Origin: VRUE01 sp963704515
Lineage (GTDB): Bacteria; Actinomycetota; Thermoleophilia; Solirubrobacterales; 70-9
Reading direction: 5' to 3'
Assembly (NCBI GenBank): GCA_963704515.1
Contig: OY969913.1
Span: 1,240,001-1,304,000, forward strand
Length of the DNA stretch: 64,000 bases
Shown one piece after another: positions 52,870-60,187 of this stretch. Position numbers and translations under genes: made by a program. The notes below the pieces were generated by a model. That model ran no database searches, was not told the DNA's origin, and worked only from the letters and a program-made list of their open reading frames with translations. Within the stretch, counting starts at the first letter, position 1, and each line of letters starts with the position of its first letter.

Positions 52870-54275
52870 ATGCGAGAGGTGCGGATACGCGACACGCTGA
52901 CCGGTGACCTGGTCGCGCTCGACCCCGAGCAGGAGGTCGGGATCTACGCCTGCGGGCCGACCGTCTACGGCCGCATCCACATCGGCAACGCGCGGCCGTT
53001 CGTCGTCTTCTCGCTCCTGGCTCGCTTCCTGCGACAGGAGGGCTACGGGACGAAGCTGGTCGTCAACGTCACCGACATCAACGACAAGATCTACGCGGCG
53101 GCCGGCGAGGGGGGGAGGGCTCGGCTGAGTTCGCGGAGCGGATGACCCGGGCCTATTTCGAGGACACCGGCCGGCTGGGTCTGGGCAGGCCCGATGCGGA
53201 GCCGCTGGCGACCGAGACGATCGAGGGGATCGTCGGTCTGATCGCCGAGCTGGTCGAGTCCGGCCACGCCTATGAGTCCGGCGGCGACGTCTACTTCCGG
53301 GTGAAGAGCTTCCGCGCCTACGGCAAGCTCTCCAACCGCCGCACCGAGGACCTCGACCAGGGCGAGGAGGCCGGCTCGGAGTCGCTCAAGGAGGACCCGG
53401 TCGACTTCGCGCTCTGGAAGGCGCAGAAGCCCGACGAGGACACCGCCTGGGAGTCGCCCTGGGGGATGGGGCGGCCGGCCTGGCACATCGAGTGCTCGGT
53501 GATGGCCGAGCAGGAGCTTGGCCCGGCCTTCGCCATCCACGGCGGCGGCTCCGACCTGATCTTCCCCCACCACGAGAACGAGATCGCCCAGTCCGAGGCG
53601 GCAGGCCGGCCCTTTGCCCGCATCTGGATGCACAACGGCATGGTCGAGACCGACGCGGCCAAGATGTCGAAGTCGGAGGGCAACATCTTCCAGCTGTCGG
53701 AGGCGCTCGACCGCTACGGGCGCGAGGCGGTCGTCGCCTACCTGATCTCCGGGCATTACCGGCAGCCGCTGGCGTTCGGGCCAGAGCAGATGGAGCAGGC
53801 CGTTGCGCAGGTCGAGCGTCTGAGGAACTTCTTCCGCGAGCATCCGCTGGCGCCCGAAAGTGTGGGGGCCTCGGGGGAGGGTCCGCTGGAGCAACAGCGG
53901 GGAGGCTCCATCGGACCCTCCCCCGAGGCCCGTCTCGATTCGTTCCGGGACGCGCTCGCCGATGACTTCAACACGCCCAGGGCGATGGCCGAGGTTTTTG
54001 AGCTTGTCGGGGAGGCGAACCGGGGCGAGGTCTCGGTGGCTGAGGCGGTTCTCGCGTTGGGGGAGATGCTGGGGCTCGTCGGGCTCAGCTCCCTTACTCA
54101 GCCGGATAAGGGAGCTGAGACCGACGACCAGGCTGAGAAGTTGCTGCGGGAGCGGGACGAGGCCCGGGCGGCCAAGGACTTTGGGCGGGCCGATGAGATC
54201 CGGGACGAGCTTGCGGAGCTCGGCTGGGAGGTTCGAGACTCGGCAGAGGGCGCGAAGCTCGTTCCGAAGGCTTGA
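52870..54275 (+). CDS. cysS: Cysteinyl-tRNA synthetase, reading frame broken by one missing G
   Basis: N-terminal class I part CGPTVYGRIHIGNARPF (HIGH-type motif, zinc Cys) reads from ATG 52870 into the G7 run at 53109-53115, where the frame breaks. One extra G restores GSAEFAERM and the rest: WHIECSVMAEQELG, FPHHENEIAQSEAA and KMSKSEGN. Restored length is ~469 residues, normal for CysS. The second defect of this kind in the window points to sequencing error. Two long hairpins (53866-53931 and 54084-54119) lie in the coding region of the C-terminal domain and add ~20 and ~12 residues in frame. It charges tRNA-Cys, and overlaps rlmB by 1 nt. Confidence 0.92.
53866..53931. repeat. 66-nt long hairpin inside cysS
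   Basis: 20-bp perfect arms (53866-53885 and 53912-53931), then one mismatch and a further 6-bp stem (TGGAGC/GCTCCA at 53887-53892 and 53905-53910) around a 12-nt loop. It is in frame with cysS. Confidence 0.92.
54084..54119. repeat. 36-nt hairpin inside cysS
   Basis: Perfect 13-bp arms, CTCAGCTCCCTTA at 54084-54096 and its complement at 54107-54119, with a 10-nt loop. It is in frame with cysS, 150 nt after the larger hairpin. Confidence 0.92.
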
Positions 54276-54925
54276 TGGCCTCGCAGATCATCTACGGCAA
54301 GCAGCCGGTTGCCGAGGCGGAACGAGGTCGGCGCCGCGTGCATCGGGTTTGGCGGGCGCCCGAAACGGCTGGTGAGGAGCTGGAGCGGCTTTGCGGGTCG
54401 CCGGATCATCAGGGGGTCGTGGCTGAGGTCGATCCGTATCCGTACGCGGGCGCCGGCGAGCTGCTGCGCATTGAGGGGGCGCTGATCGTGGCGCTGGACC
54501 AGGTTCAGGACCCGCGCAACCTCGGGGCCGTCGCTCGCTCGGCCGAGGCCGCCGGGGCAGCCGGTCTCGTGATTCCCGAGCGGCGCGCCGCCGAGGTCAC
54601 CGCGGTCGCCTGCAAGGCCTCGGCCGGAGCGGTCGAGCACTTGGCGATCGCTCGGGTTCGCAATCTCGCCGACTGGCTCGGCGAAGCGAAGCAGGCCGGC
54701 TTCTGGATCTGGGGGGCGGATGCGGAGGCGGAGCAGGCGCCCTGGGAGGTCGACCTGAAGGGGCCGACGATCCTCGTGCTGGGCGGCGAGGGGAAGGGGC
54801 TGCGACCCCGCGTCGCCTCCTCCTGTGACGGGCTCGTCGCTCTGCCCCGGCGGGGCCGCGTCGGCTCGCTCAACGTCTCCGCCGCGGCCACGGCGCTGCT
54901 CTTCGAGGCAGTGCGCCAGCGGTAG
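54275..54925 (+). CDS. rlmB: 23S rRNA/tRNA 2'-O-ribose methyltransferase (SpoU/TrmH family)
   Basis: 216 residues from ATG 54275, overlapping the cysS stop by 1 nt. SpoU motifs: LDQVQDPRNLGAVARSAEA (motif 1), ILVLGGEGKGLRPRV (motif 2) and VGSLNVSAAATALLFEA (motif 3), forming the trefoil knot that binds S-adenosylmethionine. The N-terminal IIYGKQPVAEAE is typical of RlmB, which methylates G2251 of 23S rRNA. The order cysS-rlmB-sigH is as in Bacillus. Confidence 0.9.
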   Translation: MASQIIYGKQPVAEAERGRRRVHRVWRAPETAGEELERLCGSPDHQGVVAEVDPYPYAGAGELLRIEGALIVALDQVQDPRNLGAVARSAEAAGAAGLVIPERRAAEVTAVACKASAGAVEHLAIARVRNLADWLGEAKQAGFWIWGADAEAEQAPWEVDLKGPTILVLGGEGKGLRPRVASSCDGLVALPRRGRVGSLNVSAAATALLFEAVRQR

Positions 54926-54964
54926 CAACCGCAACGGCGATTGCAGAAAATTCCCCGCAAGGGG

Positions 54965-54992
54965 TTGACAGAACACCGATCGGACGTAAACT
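54965..54992 (+). promoter_or_regulatory. Promoter of the SigH-like sigma factor gene
   Basis: TTGACA (54965-54970, perfect -35) and TAAACT (54987-54992, -10-like) with a 16-nt spacer. Transcription would start near 55000, giving a ~105-110 nt leader. Confidence 0.7.
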
Positions 54993-55002
54993 AACGCGCC
55001 AA

Positions 55003-55104
55003 CAAGGGTGAACCTCAGCTTGAGTCTGAGGAAACCCGGTTCATACAGGGCGCCGCCAGGGGAGGTAAGGCGCCACGACCCTTCATTCTCAAGGAGAAGG
55101 ATCA
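55003..55104 (+). ncRNA. Structured 5' leader of the sigma factor mRNA (candidate cis-regulatory RNA)
   Basis: A nested hairpin, GGGT(55006)...CCTCAG(55013-55018)/CTGAGG(55026-55031)...ACCC(55034-55037), competes with an alternative pairing GAACC(55010-55014)/GGTTC(55038-55042). A second stem GGCGCC/GGCGCC lies at ~55050-55074. A strong AAGGAG ribosome site at 55091-55096 follows. It resembles no riboswitch class I can name with confidence. Confidence 0.5.
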
Positions 55105-55815
55105 GTGGCTCTATCTTCACCGACCCAGGAAATGCAGCTTCCCTCGGGCCGTCTCAACGGCTCGCTTCGACCGGCCGAGAGTAACCCTCAACCTGAGCTT
55201 GATGACCATTATCTGGTCGCCCTCGCCAAGGACGGCCGGGCCGACGCCTACGACGCGATCGTCCGCCGCTACCGCGGCTTCGTCCGTCTCAAGGCGTCGT
55301 CCTACTTCCTGCTCGGCGGCGAGGCCGACGACCTGATCCAGGAAGGGCTGCTCGGCCTTTACAAGGCGATCCGCGACTATCGCACCGATCGCGAGTCGAG
55401 CTTCCGCAACTTCGCCGAGCTCTGCATCACCCGCCAGATCATCACCGCGGTGAAGACCGCGACCCGCAACAAGCACACGCCGCTCAACCAGTACGTCTCC
55501 TTCAGCCAGACCCCGGCCGCCAGCGGCGAGTCGGACACCACGCTGGACGAGATCCTGCCTGGCCCGACCGTGCACGACCCGGTCAACCAAGTGATCGCCA
55601 CCGAAGAGCTGGAGAGCCTCGTCTCCTGCCTCTCGGGCGTCTCCGGCGTGCTCTCCGACCTGGAGAGCCGCGTGCTCTCGCTCTACCTCGACGGCCACTC
55701 CTACGAGGCGACGGCCGAGCGCCTCGAGTGCGACACGAAGACCGTCGACAACGCCCTGCAGCGGGTGAAGCGCAAGGTCGGCACTCACCTCGCTTCGCGG
55801 GAGGCGCTGCTTTAG
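55105..55815 (+). CDS. RNA polymerase sigma factor, SigH/sigma-70 family
   Basis: 236 residues from GTG 55105. Region 2: DAYDAIVRRYRGFVRLKASS, LGGEADDLIQEGLLGLYKAI and RNFAELCITRQIITAVKTAT. Region 4: LSDLESRVLSLYLDGHSYEA, then TAERLECDTKTVDNALQRVK. The region 2 pattern matches SigH (Spo0H) and related stationary-phase/stress sigmas rather than housekeeping RpoD. Its place after cysS-rlmB agrees with Bacillus sigH. It ends convergently with the GNAT gene (4-nt overlap). Confidence 0.9.
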   Translation: MALSSPTQEMQLPSGRLNGSLRPAESNPQPELDDHYLVALAKDGRADAYDAIVRRYRGFVRLKASSYFLLGGEADDLIQEGLLGLYKAIRDYRTDRESSFRNFAELCITRQIITAVKTATRNKHTPLNQYVSFSQTPAASGESDTTLDEILPGPTVHDPVNQVIATEELESLVSCLSGVSGVLSDLESRVLSLYLDGHSYEATAERLECDTKTVDNALQRVKRKVGTHLASREALL

Positions 55816-56804
55816 GCCGGCAGGTCCGCCAGCACGTACTCGAGCAGCTCGCGGCCGTGCTCGGAGGCGACGGAGACGTCGTCGGCCTTGATCCGGGCCC
55901 GGTGCATGGACTGCATGCGCAGCACGTCGCCGTTGCAGCGGCCGTTGGGGAAGACGCCGGCGTAGGAGACGCCAAGCCGCTCCAGGTGGTCGGCGACCAG
56001 GGCGGTGGCGGGGGTGTCGAGCGGCAGGTCGAGGTAGACCGCGTCGAGGCACACCCGGTGGAAGAGGTGGTGGCGCTCCGCCGCGACGACCTGCTCGAGG
56101 TCGTTGCCCGGCGCGTGGACGGTGAGCAGCGCCAGGTTGTGCTCGCGATCGATCGCGGTGTGCAGCTCCGTGCGCGGCGCCAGCTCGAAGTCGGGCGGTG
56201 GTTCGGCGAGCCTCCCGCGCAGATCGCACAGCTCGAGCGTCCTGGCGACGATCTCCCGGTGCCGCTCCGGCGCGTAGGCGACCCGCTCGTGTCCGTCGTT
56301 GAGCTTGGTGTAGAAGAGCGCCGCCGACTGCCGCCCGCGCCGCCGCCCGCCCGCCGCGTCGTTCTCGACCGAGGCTGGGATCCAGCCCAGCAGGAATCCC
56401 GTCTCATGCGCCCCGAGCTCGATGTTCGCCCGCTGGCTGTAGGGATGCGCCGCGGTCGCCTCGCTGTACATCCCCGCCAGCCCCCGCTCCCGAGCCCAGT
56501 CCATCAGGAACCGCTTGGTCCGCGTGAACAGATGCTGTCCCCGCGCCGCCGGCATCGTCACCGCCTGCCCCGAATGCCCCACCGCATCCCCGGACGCCGC
56601 CAGGCTCATCCCCTCATGGCAAAGCAGCTCCCCCTCCGCCGTCTCCGCCACGCAGGCCACATAGCTCCCCTCCGCCAGCCGCCGCGACACCTCCCCAGCG
56701 TCATAGACCCACCGCACGTCATAGCTGTCCCCATAGGCGACCTCAATCGCCTCGCTAAGCACCCCGCCCTCATCGGGCCCCAGGAATCGAAACCGAGCGT
56801 CCAC
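55812..56804 (-). CDS. GNAT-like acetyltransferase family protein
   Basis: 330 residues from GTG 56804. The N-terminal ~170 residues have the GNAT layout (VACVAETAEGELLCHEGMSL, then VTMPAARGQHLFTRTKRFLM and AGMYSEATAAHPYSQRANIE). The C-terminal half looks like a second, degenerate GNAT-like domain (CLDAVYLDLPLDTPATALVA, GVFPNGRCNGDVLRMQSM). The substrate is unknown. It converges with the sigma factor gene; just upstream of its start lies the tRNA fragment at 56816. Confidence 0.7.
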   Translation of the reverse strand: MDARFRFLGPDEGGVLSEAIEVAYGDSYDVRWVYDAGEVSRRLAEGSYVACVAETAEGELLCHEGMSLAASGDAVGHSGQAVTMPAARGQHLFTRTKRFLMDWARERGLAGMYSEATAAHPYSQRANIELGAHETGFLLGWIPASVENDAAGGRRRGRQSAALFYTKLNDGHERVAYAPERHREIVARTLELCDLRGRLAEPPPDFELAPRTELHTAIDREHNLALLTVHAPGNDLEQVVAAERHHLFHRVCLDAVYLDLPLDTPATALVADHLERLGVSYAGVFPNGRCNGDVLRMQSMHRARIKADDVSVASEHGRELLEYVLADLPA

Positions 56805-56815
56805 GGCCGATGCAC

Positions 56816-56861
56816 GATCTCATAGCCCGAAGGTCGCGGGTTCGATGCCTGCCCTGCTTCG
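56816..56861 (+). other. 3' half of an initiator tRNA-Met (remnant)
   Basis: Anticodon loop CTCATAG, 3' anticodon strand CCCGA, variable AGGTC, T-arm GCGGG-TTCGATG-CCTGC, then an acceptor-like end. The matching 5' half is absent and the anticodon stem cannot form, so the fragment is non-functional. A 3' tRNA half is the classic scar left by integrase-mediated insertion. Confidence 0.65.
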
Positions 56862-56891
56862 TGGCCACCTACGGAGTAGCGTGTATCCGCC

Positions 56892-57497
56892 TCACCCCGC
56901 CCGGCGATAACAGACGTGCGTCGCCAGCGGGGAATTCAGGGTCTCCGCCGGCTCGAAATCGAATTCGGCGACGTCGTCGAAGATTCGCTCGCCGGAGCCG
57001 AGTAGGACGGGGACGATGTCGAGCCAGAGCTCGTCTATGACGTTGGCCTGCAGGGCTTGGCGGACGGTTGAGGCGCCGCCGGCGATGTCGATGCCGTCTT
57101 CGCCGGCGGCCTCGCGGGCTTGGGCATAGGCGGCGTCGAAGCCGTCGGTGACGAAGTGGAAGGTCGTCCCGCCCTCCATCTCGATCGGCGGGTGGGGGTG
57201 GTGGGTGAGGACGAACACGGGTGCGTGGTAGGGCGGCTCGGGTCCCCACCAGCCCGACCACTCCTCGTCCCACTCGCCGCGGATCGGGCCGAACATGTTG
57301 CGGCCCATGATGTAGGCGCCGCGGGGGCGCAGTAGACGGCGCTCGGCGGTGGCGTCCGCCTCGTTCGCGCGCTCGTCGCCGAGGTGCCAGGTGTGAAGCT
57401 CGCGACCCCGCTTGCCGAGCGGGTCGTCGCGGCTCTGGTCCGGCCCGGCGACGAAGCCGTCGAGCGAGATCGACATGTGGCAGGTGGTATCGGCCAT
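56892..57497 (-). CDS. Dihydrofolate reductase-family (RibD C-terminal-like) protein
   Basis: 201 residues from ATG 57497, preceded by GGAGGAGAGGA. Fold features: CHMSISLDGFVAGPDQSRDD at the start, GAYIMGRNMFGPIRGEWDEE, APVFVLTHHPH, IDIAGGASTVRQALQANVID and LWLDIVPVLLGSGERIF. This matches the YwjB/YyaP-like dihydrofolate reductase family, NADPH-dependent reductases of mostly unknown substrate. Upstream (57529-57543) is a TetR-type palindrome, and a TetR gene fragment lies nearby. Confidence 0.87.
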   Translation of the reverse strand: MADTTCHMSISLDGFVAGPDQSRDDPLGKRGRELHTWHLGDERANEADATAERRLLRPRGAYIMGRNMFGPIRGEWDEEWSGWWGPEPPYHAPVFVLTHHPHPPIEMEGGTTFHFVTDGFDAAYAQAREAAGEDGIDIAGGASTVRQALQANVIDELWLDIVPVLLGSGERIFDDVAEFDFEPAETLNSPLATHVCYRRAG

Positions 57498-57528
57498 TCC
57501 TCTCCTCCAGGATGATTGCGATCTGCGG

Positions 57529-57543
57529 GTCAGGAATCCTGAC
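57529..57543. promoter_or_regulatory. 15-bp palindrome, candidate TetR operator
   Basis: Perfect arms GTCAGGA and TCCTGAC around a central A, 32 nt upstream of the reductase start. Size and position fit a TetR-family operator. A TetR C-terminal fragment is encoded 300 nt away. Confidence 0.5.
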
Positions 57544-57592
57544 GGACCGGCCGCGGCACCTCGTCGCCGAACGACGACGAGGCTCTCTGGGC

Positions 57593-57866
57593 CTACGCGA
57601 CGACGATCGCGGTCGCGCCTCCGTGGCCCTCGACCTTGAGGCGGTAGCGGCCCGTCGGCAGGGCGCCGAGGTGGACGCGGCCCTTGCGGGTGGCGCCGTG
57701 CTTGACGGTGTGGCCGGCGTGCATGAGGCGCCAGCGGAGACGGGCGCCGAGGCGGTTGCGAACTGCCTGACCTTGCAGGTGACCTTGGGCTTCCTGGCGT
57801 ACTTGACCTTGCAGACGACCTTGGCGGCGCGGCGCTCGCCACCAGCGACGTGGTCGAGTTCCCCGA
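57593..57866 (-). pseudogene. Fragment of a secreted surface protein, frame-shifted
   Basis: The last ~45 codons on the minus strand (RWRLMHAGHTVKHGATRKGR, then VHLGALPTGRYRLKVEG) look like the C-terminus of an actinobacterial surface protein. The preceding AAKVVCKVKYARKPKVTCKV, with its typical Cys pattern, is in another frame. The frame change lies around 57760. No start is found. Together they form a decayed fragment. Confidence 0.5.
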
Positions 57867-57975
57867 GCTCGCCGCCCTCCCCGACAGCCTCCGCACGCGA
57901 ACCTCGACCGAACGCTTCGAGCTCGGCCTGGAAACCGTGCTCGACGGCATCGAACGGCGCTTTCTCGACCGTTGA
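57847..57975 (+). pseudogene. C-terminal fragment of a TetR-family regulator
   Basis: 43 codons ending TGA at 57973-57975, reading DVVEFPELAALPDSLRTRTS, then TERFELGLETVLDGIERRFL. This is the C-terminal dimerisation helix pattern of TetR/AcrR regulators (TetR_C). The DNA-binding N-terminus is missing. The fragment probably remains from a regulator of the neighbouring reductase gene. Confidence 0.6.
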
Positions 57976-58019
57976 GCGCGAGCGCGTCTGGCGAGTAGGC
58001 GGTCTGATAATCTGATTTC

Positions 58020-58271
58020 ATGAAGCAGCTGAGTGCCACTGACGCGTCTCGCCGATTCTCCGAGGTCTTGGATGAGGTGGAGCGGGGTGGGGAGTCCTAT
58101 GTCGTCATGCGGCATGGCCGTGCTGTAGCGACGATTGGTCCAGCGCGCGGAGGGACCGGGAAGGCGCTCAAGGAGGCACTTCGCGCCCATCGGCCCGACG
58201 GCGCCTGGGCGGGAGAGCTCCGGGAGCTTCGCGAGGGCATCGAGCCGGTGACGGACCCTTGGCGCGACTGA
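58020..58271 (+). CDS. Phd/YefM-type antitoxin
   Basis: 83 residues. The N-terminal Phd fold is complete (LSATDASRRFSEVLDEVERG, then YVVMRHGRAVATIGPA); the C-terminal tail binds the toxin. It blocks the VapC-like RNase and represses its own operon. It overlaps the toxin gene by 13 nt. Confidence 0.9.
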   Translation: MKQLSATDASRRFSEVLDEVERGGESYVVMRHGRAVATIGPARGGTGKALKEALRAHRPDGAWAGELRELREGIEPVTDPWRD

Positions 58272-58654
58272 TCCTCGATACGACGGTCCTGGTCGACGCC
58301 GAGCGGGGTGGCGGCTCGCTGGACGAAGCCATCGACGACAGCGATGACGTTTCGGTTGCCGCGGTAACGGTGGCGGAGATGCGGGTCGGAGTTCAAATGG
58401 CCTCGGGACGCAGGCGGGAGAAGCGCGCGCGGTTCGTCGAGGCGGTGCTCGATGCCGTATCGGTCGAGGTCTACGACCTCGATGTGGCGGACGCGCACGC
58501 GGCGTTGCTGGCGCATGTTCGGCAGACGGGAACGCCCCGTGGCGCCCACGATCTGATCATCGCGGCCACGGCTCGAGCCAAGGAGCGACACGTGGTCACG
58601 TCGGATCGCCGCGGATTTGTCAAGCTCCCTGGTGTGTCACTAATGCCCGCCTAG
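58259..58654 (+). CDS. VapC-type PIN-domain RNase toxin
   Basis: 131 residues from TTG 58259. PIN acidic residues: Asp7 (LILDTTVLVD), Glu in AVTVAEMRVG, Asp in GAHDLIIAATA and SDRRGF at the end. VapC toxins cut specific tRNAs or rRNA. The last four codons (ATG CCC GCC TAG) overlap the first 10 nt of the tRNA-Thr gene on the same strand. Confidence 0.9.
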   Translation: MARLILDTTVLVDAERGGGSLDEAIDDSDDVSVAAVTVAEMRVGVQMASGRRREKRARFVEAVLDAVSVEVYDLDVADAHAALLAHVRQTGTPRGAHDLIIAATARAKERHVVTSDRRGFVKLPGVSLMPA

Positions 58655-58717
58655 CTCAATTGGTAGAGCACTTCCCTTGTAAGGAAGATGTTTCCGGTTC
58701 GAGTCCGGAGGCGGGCT
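58645..58717 (+). tRNA. tRNA-Thr (anticodon TGT)
   Basis: 73 nt with a complete cloverleaf: acceptor GCCCGCC/GGCGGGC, D-stem GCTC/GAGC, anticodon stem CTTCC/GGAAG with loop CTTGTAA (anticodon TGT), T-arm TCCGG-TTCGAGT-CCGGA, discriminator T. CCA is not encoded. The 5' end overlaps vapC by 10 nt. Confidence 0.97.
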
Positions 58718-58774
58718 TTCCGTTTTGGCGATAGCCAGAAAATGCGTGGCGGGGTGGCCACCTACGCAGAGCTC

Positions 58775-60163
58775 TCAGGTTTTCGCCTCGGAACCGCCGA
58801 GGACCCGCGCCTTCTCGGCGGCCAGCTCCTCGTCGGTGAGGATGCCCTGCTCGTGCAGCTTGGCGAGGCGTTCCAGGCGGGCCAGGCGGGTCTCCTCTGC
58901 GTCGGCGGGGATGACCGTGGTCGGGGCCTCGGCGGCGCCCTCGGCGGGCTTGCGCATCTCGGGGAGGCGCAGTTTCGAGGCGCGCTCGCCGAGGTTGGCG
59001 TCCTTGACGGCGCCGACGACGCGGTCGCGGGTGCGGCCGAAGACGTCGGCGTAGGCGGCGTCGGGGAATTCCTCGCCGGCCTGCTTGCGCAGCTCGTGGA
59101 TGCCGAAGGCGGCGCCGGCGGCGATCACCAGGGTGGTGAGGAAGGAGCGCAGGTTCTGGGTCGGAGCGGAGAGGAAGTAGATGCCGACGACGATCGCCAG
59201 CGCGGCGTAGACGTAGGCCGCGTGCGCGCGAAGCACCGGGGCCAGCCCGCGGCGGGTCGAGCGGGCCGAGCCGGTCGGCGAGGCGAGCCAACCGGCGATG
59301 CCGAAGAGCACGCCGACGACGATCACCGTCGTCGCGATGCTGGTCATCAGCGACGTGCCGATCGACCAGGCCGCTTCCGCGGCGGGCTTGACGCTGTCTT
59401 CGGCGACCAGCTGGCCGACGACGATGCCGCCCGCCACCTGCCTGGCGACGATCACGGCGAAGCCTGCCGCGACCAGGCCGACCCCGCAGTAGAGCACCGT
59501 CACCCAACGACCCTCGCGCGAGAGGTAGATAGCCAAGCCGAAGCAGAGGAAGGTGAGCAGCGAGAGGATCAGCGCCAGGCCCTTGATCGCGACGACGATG
59601 TCCTGTGCGGTCTTCAGCTGGTCGGAGCGCAGGATCGTCACCTGGCCGGCGTCTTCGGGCAGCTTTTCGGCCAGGTTCGCGCCGATCCCGACCTGGTTGG
59701 CGAGGTTGGTGACCAGGCTGCCCAGGTTGAGCGTGACCGTCCCTTCTTCGGTCGAGACCGTGCCCTGCTTTTCTTCGAGCACGGCGAGCAGCTGTTCGTG
59801 CGTTGTCCGGTTGGCGCTCTTCCAGAGTTCCTGGGCGGTTGAGCTCTTCAGCACCTGGTCGGCTCCGTCGCCGGCGACCTGGCGCAGCCCACCGGCGACC
59901 GGCCCGGCAAGTTCCTTCGTCTCGCCGGGCAGGATTTCGCTCAGTTCCTTTTCGACGTCGACGTTTTCGTAGAGCTGGTCGACCAGGTAGTTGCCGACCG
60001 TTTCGCGGATCGTCGGGTTCTGGATCAGGCGGCCGCTGGTGTCCACCCAGTCGTTCGTATTGAGCGCCTGGCGTTCGACCCAGATCGCGAAGACGCTGAA
60101 GAACACGAGGAGCGAGCCGAGGACGATCAGGGCTCTCACCAGGCGACGGCGTCCGCGACTCAT
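58775..60163 (-). CDS. Membrane protein with C-terminal SHOCT domain
   Basis: 462 residues from ATG 60163 (ATG 60172 is possible). Helix near the N-terminus (RALIVLGSLLVFFSVFAIWV), a large extracytoplasmic region (~35-180), then four helices (ALILSLLTFLCFGLAIYL; VGLVAAGFAVIVA; SIATTVIVVGVLFGIAGWLA; YVYAALAIVVGIYFL). The tail ends with a SHOCT motif (LARLERLAKLHEQGILTDEE, then LAAEKARVLG), a short oligomerisation module. The layout resembles actinobacterial proteins of unknown function. Divergent from the VOC gene, only 24 nt between starts. Confidence 0.8.
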   Translation of the reverse strand: MSRGRRRLVRALIVLGSLLVFFSVFAIWVERQALNTNDWVDTSGRLIQNPTIRETVGNYLVDQLYENVDVEKELSEILPGETKELAGPVAGGLRQVAGDGADQVLKSSTAQELWKSANRTTHEQLLAVLEEKQGTVSTEEGTVTLNLGSLVTNLANQVGIGANLAEKLPEDAGQVTILRSDQLKTAQDIVVAIKGLALILSLLTFLCFGLAIYLSREGRWVTVLYCGVGLVAAGFAVIVARQVAGGIVVGQLVAEDSVKPAAEAAWSIGTSLMTSIATTVIVVGVLFGIAGWLASPTGSARSTRRGLAPVLRAHAAYVYAALAIVVGIYFLSAPTQNLRSFLTTLVIAAGAAFGIHELRKQAGEEFPDAAYADVFGRTRDRVVGAVKDANLGERASKLRLPEMRKPAEGAAEAPTTVIPADAEETRLARLERLAKLHEQGILTDEELAAEKARVLGGSEAKT

Positions 60164-60187
60164 CGGCACCATGCTATACGTGCCTGG

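Noticed and set aside
54993..55104. c-di-AMP (ydaO-type) riboswitch before the sigma factor gene
   Set aside because: Attractive because disA is nearby, but the conserved ydaO core segments could not be matched with confidence; left as an unclassified leader.
57593..58039. Intact 148-residue minus-strand gene
   Set aside because: Only the C-terminal part looks like a protein family; the upstream part of that family is in another frame, so it was scored as a pseudogene fragment.
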